This document shows positions 1 to 10,467 of a stretch of 64,000 nt of DNA, in pieces. The stretch comes from Lithospermum erythrorhizon. Its lineage: Eukaryota > Streptophyta > Magnoliopsida > Boraginales > Boraginaceae. The translations under genes were made by a program, and so were the position numbers. Each line of letters opens with the position of its first letter. Within the stretch, counting starts at the first letter, position 1. The notes under the pieces were generated by a model that was not told the DNA's origin, did no database searches, and saw only the letters and a list, made by a program, of their open reading frames with translations. The DNA is taken from assembly GCA_019722365.1 (NCBI GenBank), contig JADFUC010001000.1:372001-436000 (forward strand). Direction: 5' to 3'.

Positions 1-659
1 CTCAACCCCATCTTCACAAACACACTAGACCCCCACTTCTGCAAAAGCTAAAGAAACAGCAAAAAAGCTTCAAGCTTTTTCTTTAAGCAAAAGTATTTTT
101 CAAGAAAGTACAACTGTCAGAAAATATGGGTTGATGGGCAAACAGCAAATTCCATATGCAAGAATTATAAAAATAATAATAACAAACAAAATGCAATTAT
201 GATAGTTGAGAAATAAAGATGTAATGGAATTTGGAAATCATGCCTTCACAAGAGTGGTAAAGAAGGGGGGTAAGAGGGGGGTAACTTTATTACATGTTCA
301 TGGGTACTTGATTAAAGAAACCTTAAATTAGTAGGTAGTGGAAGTGTATTAAAAGAGACAAAAGTCATAGCTAATCTATCTAGGAGTGCATTGTTCAAAA
401 TTATTACCAACATCATTCAAAAAACTTCCTCCCAATCTGAGAAAATGTCAAGATCAACACCTTTTGAAATAAACTAAAGTTTACATCATCCTCTAATAAT
501 GTTTGTATTATAGGGTATACAATTTAAAATATAAGACTTTTTTGTTTGTATGTACCCAACTTTGATCATCAATAACTAATTAATTATATTATGAAAAATT
601 ATAAAAGTTACTTTTATGAAAATATTTTTAAATACAAATTTATTGATATCAATTTTATT

Positions 660-1585
660 ATTTTTTGAATGGGTAATTTGCACCATGTCCTATATAAACT
701 TTAAAATAAGCATCATATCAAGTCTTCTTGTAAACTTAAAGCTACACGATACCCCCTTTATAAACTTAAAATGTTATACCATATCTCCCTAGTGTTAACT
801 TTTTAACGTAATTGTTAGACATAATTATCATTTTGTATTTTTATTTTAAATAATTTATTATTAATGATATAATGATATAGCATTATGTGAATATATAAAT
901 ACATGATTTCCTCTTGAAAAAAAATGATACATTTACAAGATTTAACATTAGCAAGGAATCTAAAGGTAGTGTTATTATTTAAAAGAAAAATATAAATTCT
1001 CTGCATTTCATGATATTACTAAAATGTAAAATAATATATTAACTAAAATTATTATTAATTAAAAATAGTACAAAGCAAGATCGATATAATACAACACGCT
1101 AAAAATATAATAATTAAAATAATTGAATATCTCATTTGATTTTATAAAGTCAAATATTGCATTCAATTCATTTCAATTGTTATTTCGTATTTAGTGTAAA
1201 TCTTTTATCATGAATTACTATTTTAAGTAAATTATTTCAATAATATAAATTGATATAATTAAATTTGTTTATTAGTTTTTCAATTTATAATAATATAGTT
1301 AATTTATTCATGATATCAAAATATCAACTAAAATAACTTATTAGGAGATTATTACATGTTATTTATCATTTAATAAAGACTTAAAGAAAATTAAAGTGAA
1401 TCGTACTTTCTTATTAGGCAATTGAAGTGTACTCTCCGTTAACTTTAACACCAAAATTAATATCAGGGGGTGTGATGCAATATTTTAAGTTTATGAGGGA
1501 TATCATGCAACTTTAAGTTTATAGAGAGGTATGGTGCTCATTTTAAAGTTTATATGGAGGTACGGTGCAAATTACTCTTTTTTGA
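660..1585. mobile_element. Foldback element with about 140-bp inverted ends
   Basis: The left end (about 665-805) and right end (about 1430-1580) are diverged inverted copies. Both contain a stretch reading TAATTTGCACC followed by ATATAAACTTTAAAAT and a run of similar short phrases (AAACTTAAA, CATACC). The interior is AT-rich with no coding sequence. This is the structure of a non-autonomous foldback DNA transposon. The superfamily is not recognisable and target-site duplications were not resolved. Confidence 0.6.
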
Positions 1586-1756
1586 ACTAACCAATAAAAA
1601 GTAATTGATGGTCAAAATTAAACATGCAAAAATGAAAATATCATTTAATTTGAATTGGAGGTAGTATCAATATCCCTTAATTAGACTTTCGTGTTGGGTT
1701 GTTTATGTTCGAATATTGAGTTGGGTGGTATTTTTGTAAAAGTTATTAATAAGTGA

Positions 1757-2006
1757 TACTTCCTCATCCGTCCTTAATTTAATTAATCGTCTAATTAAAA
1801 ATAACTCCGTATTTTATTAAGATAATAACTGATTTTATTATTTTCAAGTAGAGAGAAAAATATTAATTAATAAAAATAATAATATTAGAAGACAAATGAG
1901 ATTTTTTTTTAACTTCACTGCAAAAGGTTACTTTAACACAATGATCAATTATAATGAAACAAGAAGTTTTTATTAGATGATCAATTAACTTGAATCGGAG
2001 TGAGTA
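1757..2006. mobile_element. Stowaway-like MITE
   Basis: The element starts TACTTCCTCATCCGTCC and ends with the imperfect inverse (CGGAGTGAGTA). This is the plant Stowaway-type terminus (CTCCCTCCGTCC) next to a TA dinucleotide. It is about 250 bp, AT-rich and non-coding. Confidence 0.55.
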
Positions 2007-2214
2007 GAAACTTGAAAATTATACAAAAAAGATGTCCATCTTGGCATTTTCCCCTCCCAATTTGAAGAGATAAGAATATAAGAGCAATCATTTGAGTGTT
2101 TTTTATTTCTTAGGAGTATTTTTTACTTTTAGTTTACCTTTATTTAAATTGAGAAAATTATTACTCCGTCAACAATAAGTTTTTAAGAAAACTTGCAGAT
2201 TGTACGTAGAATCA

Positions 2215-2345
2215 TAATAGTGGTAGGCTGGTAGGCATATCAAATTGCTGGTTTGGGTTACAATGCAACATCATGTGCATGGTCATGATGGTAGGTTGAT
2301 GGCCATATATCAAGTTGCTTATTTCGGTAACAACATAACGTACAT
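2215..2345. repeat. Two-copy direct repeat, about 65 bp
   Basis: Two diverged head-to-tail copies share the order GGTAGG, CATATCAA(A/G)TTGCT, GGT(T/A)ACAA, CATGCTCAT or its variant. The first starts near 2222 and the second near 2290. No coding function is visible. Confidence 0.45.
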
Positions 2346-3527
2346 GCTCATAATTGTCATCTTAACTAGCATCTAAGGTTGGTGTGTGTAAAAATAACAA
2401 CCAAACCTAATTAGCATGCATGTTAGTTTGATAAAATATTGGGTTTAGATCTATTGGTAAAAGAAGTCTATGTACAATACTTTATTAGGTATCTTTATAA
2501 TTACCTTTTTCTCATTTTTTGATCTACAAAATAGAGATGAACCGGATTAACTTGAACATGTAGTGGTTCAATATGTTAGTTCAGGTATTGGAATGGCGGA
2601 TTGGGATGGGGATATGGAGGTTTTGATTTTTTATTAATATAAAAAGCGATCAAACATTTTGTGTACCTTAAAATTGATCTAAAAATTTATATTTAATGGT
2701 TAAAGTGATCGCATAGGGCAATTTCCAATGCCAACGGGCAATTTATCACCTTGTCAATATTTTCATGAGTATAAAGTTAAGCTTAATTTTATTAAACTCA
2801 TTTAGTTAATCCAATAATGTAGGAAAAGGTTGTTGTCAGTGATGAAAAAGTATTGAATTCAAAATTCACATTAATATTAAATATCAAAAAACTTTATTAA
2901 ACCCACTACTACTAAATTGGGTTTATTCCGTCCAACCGACCCCTCAAACCTCAAGGCGTACCCCTAGGCCCTAAATACCTAAATACCCTAATTAGTATGA
3001 AGCCATGACCATGGTCCATGAGCTTAATTTATCTCATGGGCTGACGCCCCAGGCAAGGCAATTTATACGCCCCATGGACTCATATATGATGTGGATAATC
3101 ACTTATTATTAGACCTATCGGGCCGCCCAGAGGCCCAGCCCATCTATTCGGTCCGAGCACGGTCCAGGCCCACGAACCTGCCCTTGTTCGTTAATAAGTG
3201 AGAGGGGCAGGGGCCACCGGATTGAGCCCTAGGCCGTGGCCCGGTTCAAGCCCACCCAATATTCGGTGGATATTCAGGCCGATTACCAACGTGGTATGTT
3301 TATAACACTAATTCTATTTTTACATATCCTGCTATTAACGCGGTACCGTTTAAAATACATGGCACCACGCTAATACCCAAAATACAGTAGTGTTCAATTG
3401 AAATACTAAATTGATCATCGTATTAACGTGATACCATTTATTAATAACAAAAATAAAGCAATGTTCAAATTCTAAATTGAAATCAAATACGAAATCAAAC
3501 ATATTGTTTCTTAGCATATTGTTCACT
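2346..3527. other. Spacer with a GC-rich block
   Basis: No gene is visible. The part at about 2930-3300 is much richer in G+C than its surroundings and carries runs of CCC, GGCCC and GCCCAG. It could be part of an old LTR retrotransposon, but I found no paired LTR, primer-binding site or polyprotein, so it stays unassigned. Confidence 0.4.
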
Positions 3528-3902
3528 ATGCCTCGAAGAGAAAGAATTCCAATTGGAGTGTCGTGTAAGAGATTTTTCAAGGTTATCTTAGAACCATCCG
3601 ACGAAAGGCTTAGGCTACTTTCCGCCTTTGCTCGAAGGTGTCAACTTTTTGTAGCCGGTGAGTCTAAGTTAGCTATCGATGACGAACTTCATCTTGTCAA
3701 AATTGAAAATGGAAGGCTCGAGGATGGTGACGAAACATGCCGCGTTTTCTTTACTGACAGTGACGTGAATTAAGGAACACCGCGACGGGTACTTTGTAAC
3801 GTTCAAGTTTCATAATGAAAGGAGTGAACGTAATCATTGTATCGTATTCATTGTTCGTTTGTATGGTATTGGTAGTTGCAAGAAAATACCTATTGTATCT
3901 TA
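3528..3902 (+). pseudogene. B3 DNA-binding domain-like fragment, frameshifted
   Basis: From the ATG at 3528 the frame reads MPRRERIPIG, then FFKVIL, the usual opening of a plant B3 (REM-type) domain, and ends at a stop at 3771-3773. Shifting frame by one base at about 3770 continues the domain-like pattern (IKEHRDGYFVTFKFHNE, then HCIVFIV) to a stop near 3902. That matches the second half of a B3 fold (basic segment, G-x-F-V-F strand, closing hydrophobic strand). I infer one indel in a former B3 gene or gene fragment of about 120 codons. It is isolated, with no other exon seen. A sequencing error could also explain the shift, and the B3 assignment is by pattern only. Confidence 0.5.
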
Positions 3903-5081
3903 AACTACCTATGCGAACTATTAATAAATCGTTATTTCATTAGAAACGTTATTTGTTCAATTCGTCATCAATGTTCAAATTTTTTGTAATAAATGGTACG
4001 CCATTAAATATAAAATACGTAGGGACGTTTAATGAAAAAAATATGTAAATTGATAAATGTAGTGACCTTTAATACCAAACTGCATCACGCCGGCTCGATC
4101 CACGCGCCGAACCGAAAAAAGTGGCCCAAGACTTCTTAACGGGTCAGTTCGACCAGTTTGTTGAGGAATGTGGGCTCCCTCAAACTGCGGACACGGCCTC
4201 GCTACCATTAGACACTGCTACTTATTATCCTCTTATAGTTTCGATTTTTATATTCACTTGGGTTAATCAAAATAAAATATTTTACTATAATTGTTCCCAT
4301 TTTCAATAATATTTAATTGGAGTGTAATTAAAGTAAATAATATTTTAACTTGTATTTCATATTAGTTCACTATAACAAATAAAATATTTCCTGCGAATCT
4401 TTTTAGTTGATTATATAATATTTAAATATTGTATCTTTTTAATGGATTATTTAGAGTAAAAAATGATTTTTTGTTTTATCATTAGTTGATAATTTCCTAT
4501 CACCTATTATCATTAGTTAATAATCTTTTCTCTGCTACTATATTAATAAATCATTTATGAACTATATGATCAACTAAAAAAATTATATAGAAAATATTCA
4601 ACCAACTTTAATTAGATTAATTTTAAATTTTTTAAACTTATGACCATAAGTTTCTATTACAGTAACATACATTCTTTCTAGACCTGTAAATGAGTCAAAC
4701 CTTACCGATCCGTAACAGGGTTTGGCTAGACTAAATCAGAAGGAGTCGAGGTTTCAACGAATCCGAAAAATCGAGATTCGATTTGGTTTGAAAAGTTCAA
4801 AGGTTCGAGGTTCGGCCGGAATATTTCGAATTTTAATGATAAAATATGAAAACAAAAAAAAATGATAAATTTATGTGGTTCGAGCCACCGAACCGAACCG
4901 AGCCTTCAGCTCGAGCTCGACCAAACCTAAAAATGAGGTTCGAACTCGATTCCAACTACCTTAAATCGAAATTTTCGAGCTTAACTAAATTTCTTTCAAT
5001 CTGGCCACATCATAAGCTATCCATTTGCATAACTCCTATCTTTCTACTTCATCTTCTTCTTCCATTATACCACATTTGAAA
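3903..5081. other. AT-rich spacer upstream of the L11 gene
   Basis: A 62-codon open frame at 4121-4309 looks like nothing I recognise and is probably chance or a transposon relic. The segment 4680-4980 repeats short TTCGAG and GAACCGA phrases but has no coding character. The last 60 bases before the L11 start are a CT-rich leader, typical of plant plastid-protein genes. Confidence 0.4.
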
Positions 5082-7130
5082 ATGGCATCTTCTATACTCA
5101 CATCTTCCTTCATCTCACCCAATTCATCTATCAATTTGTGTTCAAAACAACCCATAAAACTCCAATTCTTGAATTCCAACAAAAAATCCAACTCTTCATC
5201 TAGGAGGCCTCTTACCATCACTGCTATGGCTCCCCCTAAAGCTGGAGCCAAACCCAAAAAAGGTTTGCATTTATACAACCAATTCTTAAATAGTTTGTTC
5301 AATTATACCCATTTTGTGTGTGTAAAGGTGTGATTTTTATGTGTAAAGTTGTGATTTTTGTGTCTAATGGTGTGGTTTTTATGTGTACATTAACATTAAC
5401 ATGTCCAATGACTTTGAAGAAGCTCGGGGTAGAACCAATTCTTGATGAGTTTATTCAATCATACCCATTTTTGGTGTAAATGTGTGTTTTTTTGTGTGTG
5501 TAAAGGTGTGATTTTTGTGTGTAATGGTGTGGTTTTTATGTGTACATTAACATTAACATGTCCGAATGGCTTTGAAGGGGGTCGGATAGTATGCTCACTT
5601 ACACGTGTAAATGTAAAATGTAATAATAAGGAGTATGTTTCCGAATTGACGCAAGAGTGGATTAAAAACAGTATCTTCTACTACGAAATAGATAAGAAGA
5701 AGCCTAGGTAGTCTAATGAGTCATCATGATATATTCCATTATATGCAAGAAAGAGAATATAAAATATTTGACTCTATAGGACACGGAAAGTGTGATTTTT
5801 ATGTGAAATGTGTGTTTTTTCTGTGTACAGATGTTAACTATATGTGTAAAGGTGTGGTTTTTTGTGGATTTTGCAGTGGCTGGGATGATTAAGCTGGCAC
5901 TGGAAGCCGGGAAGGCGACTCCGGCACCACCTGTGGGGCCAGCTTTGGGTTCAAAAGGGGTGAACATTATGGCATTTTGTAAGGATTACAATGCCAGGAC
6001 TGCTGATAAAGCTGGTTATGTCATTCCCGTTGAAATTACTGTTTATGATGTGAGTCTACTCTCTATTTGATAGTCTTTTCCAATATGTTGATAAAATCGA
6101 TTCAAAATAACAAAGGTATGAAGTGTCATTGTTATCGGGTGGAGCATAAAAATGACTGGCCTCAACTAGTGTTGTGAATAAACAATCAACTAGTGTTGTG
6201 AATGTATGTTTATCTTGTGTATGTCTAAAATGATGCATTTGTTTACTTGGGTATTGATGTGTTTTCGGTTGAAGTGTTTGATTATGTTTCTACTGTGATA
6301 TTGTAGGATAAAAGCTTCACTTTTGTCTTGAAGACTCCACCTGCCTCAGTTTTGTTGCTCAAAGCTTGTGGTATATACCACTGACCTTTTCTTACTTCAA
6401 TTGATGTCACAATAAAACTGTTTTAGTTGGAAATTGCAAATCATAATGTCGGTAGTAAATGTCGCTGGATTCAATTTGGTACAGTTGTTTCGACCAATGT
6501 ACCACATAACACTAATCTCGATTCTCGACCCTAAGGGATTTTGGTGGAAATAATTTTATCTTAGACACTGGCCGTCAAAGTAAGAAATGGACCAATATGT
6601 CTGCAGCTTTGGCAGATACAAATGTGCTATAGTCGAGACTCAAGTTACGCGATGACAAACGAATCCTTGCTATGCCTTTAATTGGGATTCAGATGGTTTG
6701 GTGCTTAAGATTGCTTGATATTGTTCATTGTTAAGATTTTTTTTGTCATTATTAAAGCAAAATGCCGATAAACACCTCCTGTGTGAAACTATCTTATTTA
6801 ATACTAGTTCATCATACTTAAACTATCTTATTACTTTGCATGTAAGCTTTGTCGTGACTGCTAAGGAATTTTGTGTCTTCATAGTTTATATTTATATCTA
6901 ATCTTTATAACATCTAATCAGGGGTGGAAAAGGGTTCGAAGGACCCCCAGAGGGAGAAAGTTGGCAAGGTTACCATCGACCAGTTGCGGACCATTGCCCA
7001 GGAAAAATTGCCAGACCTGAATTGCACAACTATTGAGTCAGCTATGAGAATTATAGCAGGCACAGCAGCTAATATGGGTATAGATGTTGACCCCCCAATT
7101 CTTGAACCCAAAAAGAAAGTTATCTTGTAG
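5082..7130 (+). CDS. PRPL11: Plastid 50S ribosomal protein L11 precursor
   Basis: Four exons join in frame: 5082-5262, 5877-6049, 6307-6370 and 6922-7130, all with GT-AG borders, giving about 208 residues. Residues 1 to about 48 form a Ser/Asn-rich, acid-poor chloroplast transit peptide ending near the TITAMAPPK segment. The mature part is a complete bacterial-type L11: [20 protein letters not shown], the GVNIMAFCK stretch, [12 protein letters not shown], and the rRNA-binding C-terminal domain with [11 protein letters not shown] and [16 protein letters not shown]11 sits at the GTPase-associated centre of the plastid large subunit and binds 23S rRNA with the L10-L7/L12 stalk. The start is the first ATG giving a transit peptide. 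The gene converges on the next gene, leaving about 480 bp. Intron 1 carries a tandem duplication, listed separately. Confidence 0.93.
5272..5600. repeat. Tandem duplication in L11 intron 1
   Basis: A unit of about 165 bp occurs twice. Each copy has an ATACCCATTTT(T)G region, several GTGTAAAGGTGTGATTTTT and TGGTGTGGTTTTTATGTG phrases, and ACATTAACATTAACATGTCC. A weaker third set of GTGT phrases lies at 5788-5875 just before exon 2. The repeat is intronic and GT-rich. Confidence 0.65.
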
Positions 7131-7611
7131 AGTTTGTTGAAGTTTCTTGGTCTTGTCTGTTGTATAATTTTTGTAATCTTAATTCTATGTTTTCTGCCTT
7201 CCACAACTTTTTAAGTATGTAGCACCTTTGAAGAAATTCAATTGTAACACGCATAGGTTCATTTATCCTTTCAGTGGGGGCACGATTTTAATGTTTCGTT
7301 AGATTATATACTCTTCTTATATATTACGAAGTAGTAGATAGTATGTGCATTTTATGTTGGGTTAATTCGAAAACTTGATTTGACTTAGTTTTTTTACTTA
7401 CCTGAAGTGCTTAATGGACAAACCTATTCTAAAACAACTAAGGCTCTCTATATCATGACAAAAGCTTCAGCAAGAATCAAATCAAACATATACTAACATA
7501 CAATATACACCAATCTAAGCAAAACACAAATAGTCTTGTACATGGAAATGCTAACAATAAAGATGGATAACATTCTACCATTTCTAACAAATACACAATA
7601 TGTTACAACGA

Positions 7612-8305
7612 TTACTGACCGTTACTGCCATTTTGTTGAACCCGCGATTCTAAGAAAATCCTTACAGTTGAGAAGATGAGCGAAGGTTCTGCCATCGCGC
7701 CATTTCCATAATCTCCACAAGCTAGCCTCTTTGTTACGGGTGGGATTAACGAAACTCCTAGTTCATCAATTATCATTAGATGTCGCTCTGTGAAAGGGTT
7801 GTTCCACATAAAGGTGTTCATTGCTGGTGCCACGAAAATTGGTTTACTATAGTCCCATGCTCGTACAATACATGTCAACAAATTGTCACATAATCCACCA
7901 GCAATCTAAATTATCAAGATAACATCCCAACATGAAACACGATAACGGATATATACGAGTCACTAATTGTTACAGGAAAATAGGAGTATTCACCTTGCCA
8001 AGGGTGTTCGCGGACAAAGGTGCAATGACCATGATATCAGCCCAACGTCGAAGCTCAATGTGCAGCACACTATCTCCTATCTTCTTCCACGTCGACCATT
8101 CCTCCTCATCGGTGTAAAGGACAACGTCTTTGGGAAGGGATGCCCGGTCTATAAAATGTAGAGAAGCCGTTGTAGCCACAGCTTTGACTTGTGCCCATTC
8201 GGCAAAACAATGGCAAAGGTTTGCGAACTTGATAGCAGCAACACTTCCGCTAGCAGCGAGCAAAATCCGAGGCTTTCTCGACAGATTAAACTCTTCAACT
8301 GACAT
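7612..8305 (-). CDS. HAL3: Phosphopantothenoylcysteine decarboxylase (HAL3/CoaC)
   Basis: Two exons, 7994-8305 and 7612-7905 (minus strand, GT-AG), encode about 201 residues, close to the usual plant length. The enzyme is a flavin (FMN) protein that decarboxylates 4'-phosphopantothenoylcysteine to 4'-phosphopantetheine in coenzyme A synthesis. The flavin-binding N-terminus reads ILLAASGSVAAIK (residues 14-26). The catalytic His is His82 in SVLHIELRRWAD, followed by VIAPLSANTLGK. Exon 2 carries GGLCDNLLT, the PAMNTFMW substrate-recognition motif and ACGDYGNGAMAEP with the catalytic Cys. All key residues are present. Plant HAL3 proteins form homotrimers and are linked to salt tolerance. The start is the only in-frame ATG ahead of the flavodoxin-like fold. 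A 5' non-coding exon could lie upstream but is not visible. Confidence 0.93.
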
Positions 8306-8375
8306 CTTTTTTAACCTGAAGCAGCACTGTTTACCAGTTACCTCACAGTCTGGAGAACGAAGAAGAGAAAATTAA

Positions 8376-8670
8376 TAAAATCTCCGAAATAATAAACTCT
8401 CTAAAATAATAAATTTTTATCATATACGGAGTATTACAGTATTAAATTTCACATACACAGAGCTACTCAACACATTGTGAAATAATAAACTCTCTGAGAT
8501 TTCTGATGCCCTGTCTTTAAATTAATAAACTCTCTGAAATACTTCGTAATACATTTTTTCGATCCCAACATTAATAGAGTCTTTGTATTAATACTCGATA
8601 AATTAATAAATCTATCAATTAATAAATTTTTACCGGTCCCGACATTATTAATTTATAAAGTTTCACCGTA
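8376..8670. repeat. Pogo-like element end with subterminal repeats
   Basis: On the minus strand the segment begins near 8670 with GGTGAAACTTTATAAATTAATAA. This closely resembles the terminus of plant pogo-like elements (Emigrant/Lemi family), known to me as CAGTGAAACCTCTATAAATTAATA. Inside are repeated phrases such as ATTAATTTATCG and AATAAACTCTCT. The other end is not defined, so this is probably a truncated copy. It shares its repeat vocabulary with the array at 59.9-61.2 kb. Confidence 0.5.
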
Positions 8671-9586
8671 TAGCGATAACAATTGTTCAGGATAGCCTTT
8701 TTTTTTGCAGACATTGAGCAAATTCCAATCTTTTATAACCCAATTTTGAATGTAAATATACAAAACACATAAGGTTGCACCCCAAATAAATAAATAAATA
8801 AGCTCAACTTTCATACTTAATTGACAAATTAGCAATTTAATGTTCCCTCCATAGTCCATACCTATGTAAAAAATTATTCAAAATTGAGTTTTTAATTTAA
8901 TTTGAGCTAAGTTGGGATGGAAGGTGTAACAATTTAGTCACTAACCACTAATAATTCAATAACTATTAACTAATACAATCAACAAATAAATAATTCAGAA
9001 ATTATTAATCAACACAATTAACCAACAAATTAATTGGCCCCAATAAAACACATTTGAGAACTAACCTTAGCTTGTTGGAAGACGTGCTGGGGTGGGGGGA
9101 GAAAGTTGAAGCTAGTTGGGTTCAAAATCTGGGTTCGGATACCGGACCCACAAGTTACTAGGTGGATACTCGTTCTTGGTTTTTCGATCTGATTTTAAAT
9201 GGTATGGTATTTAAAATTTTGGATATTATCGGTCCTGTTTCATACTTACATTCGGATATCGAACCAAAAGTTATACCGTGGATTGGACCGATAATCTTAA
9301 CGGGTGAGTATCGGTCTCGTTTTTTTGTAAGGAGTAATTTTTAATGAATTTATATTTCCATGTAAAAAATGTTGTTTGGGGTAATGAAAACAAGATATAT
9401 ATGCTTTAGTGGGCAATACAAAGAAGATGAAAACTATAAATAACAAGCCAGACAAGATTACAAATATCAAGGACAAATCGAAAATAATGACATAGTTTGG
9501 GAGACAATGACTAATTAGCCAAAAAAAAAAAATGTAAACACTAAAAGGATAAACCCCATAAACAGAAACGTATGGTTACATGTTTT
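8671..9586. other. Spacer without recognised genes
   Basis: The sequence is AT-rich. A 60-codon open frame at 9162-9344 has phrases repeated between 9130 and 9310 (TCGGATA, GGACC), which suggests an old degenerate repeat and not a gene. Nothing else is supported. Confidence 0.4.
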
Positions 9587-10157
9587 TAGGCTTATTTTCA
9601 TATAGCCCCTGAATTATTATTAATATTTTAAATTATCCTCTAAATTTTCCTACCTTCAAATTATCCTAATCCAAGTATCATTTCATATTATTCTCTAAAC
9701 TAATAATTAATATTTCATATATTCCCAAATTTCAAATGTTGACAATTAAAAATAGACAACACAAGGGCACCATCAACCATCACACCACTTATTTGCAAAC
9801 TTCTAGGTAGTTTACGGATCTCGCACCACTTATTTGATACGCTTTAAAGGAAAGGATTTCCATTTTTTTAAAATATTTTTTGATACTTTAAGTTTTATTA
9901 AATTGATCCAGAATTTCCAATTATTATTCAAAATTTGCTCCTAAACATCTAATTATTAATGTTATTCTAAATTTGTCAATGTGTTGCCCGTTTTTTAATT
10001 GTCAAATTTGGAGCGCCAAAGCTCTACAATCTCGAAATGATAGTCATGTAAGAATCGAAAAACGACAAGGCTCAGATGAATTTGAAAGCGATAAAAGTTC
10101 AGGAGAAAATTTAAAAATATTGACAATAGTTGAGGGGGCTATATGAAAATAAGCCAT
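9587..10157. mobile_element. MITE with about 25-bp terminal inverted repeats
   Basis: The left end reads GGCTTATTTTCATATAGCCC and the right end (about 10130-10157) is its near-exact reverse complement. The interior is non-coding and includes GACAATTAAAAATAGACAAC and GATACTTTAAGTTTTATTAAA. Diverged copies of the same phrases occur in a related element at 48.5-49.15 kb. The superfamily was not determined. Confidence 0.7.
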
Positions 10158-10467
10158 GTTTTTATTACAAAAAAAGTGTTTTTATTACAAAAAAAGTTAA
10201 AGACTTTTTTTCTCCAAATATCCCAGAATATGCTTATATTTGTCATCGGTTTCTCGCCTTCCTCGTTTTAAGGTTGCATTAATCTGCTCATTTTCATCAT
10301 TTTTTTAGAATATCCCATTTTGATTGTTCACTTAGACAATATATAACCCAAACCACTTGTTTCTTTCTTTGTTTATCATCAACTACTAATAAATATTGAA
10401 GGGTGTCCCAAATTAATTGTCCAGTTTTGAGAAGTGGGTAGGAGTTGGAATTGGGATTAATGCAGTG

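Noticed and set aside
2930..3300. GC-rich block considered as an LTR or a CpG island.
   Set aside because: No matching second LTR, primer-binding site, polypurine tract or retroelement protein could be seen.
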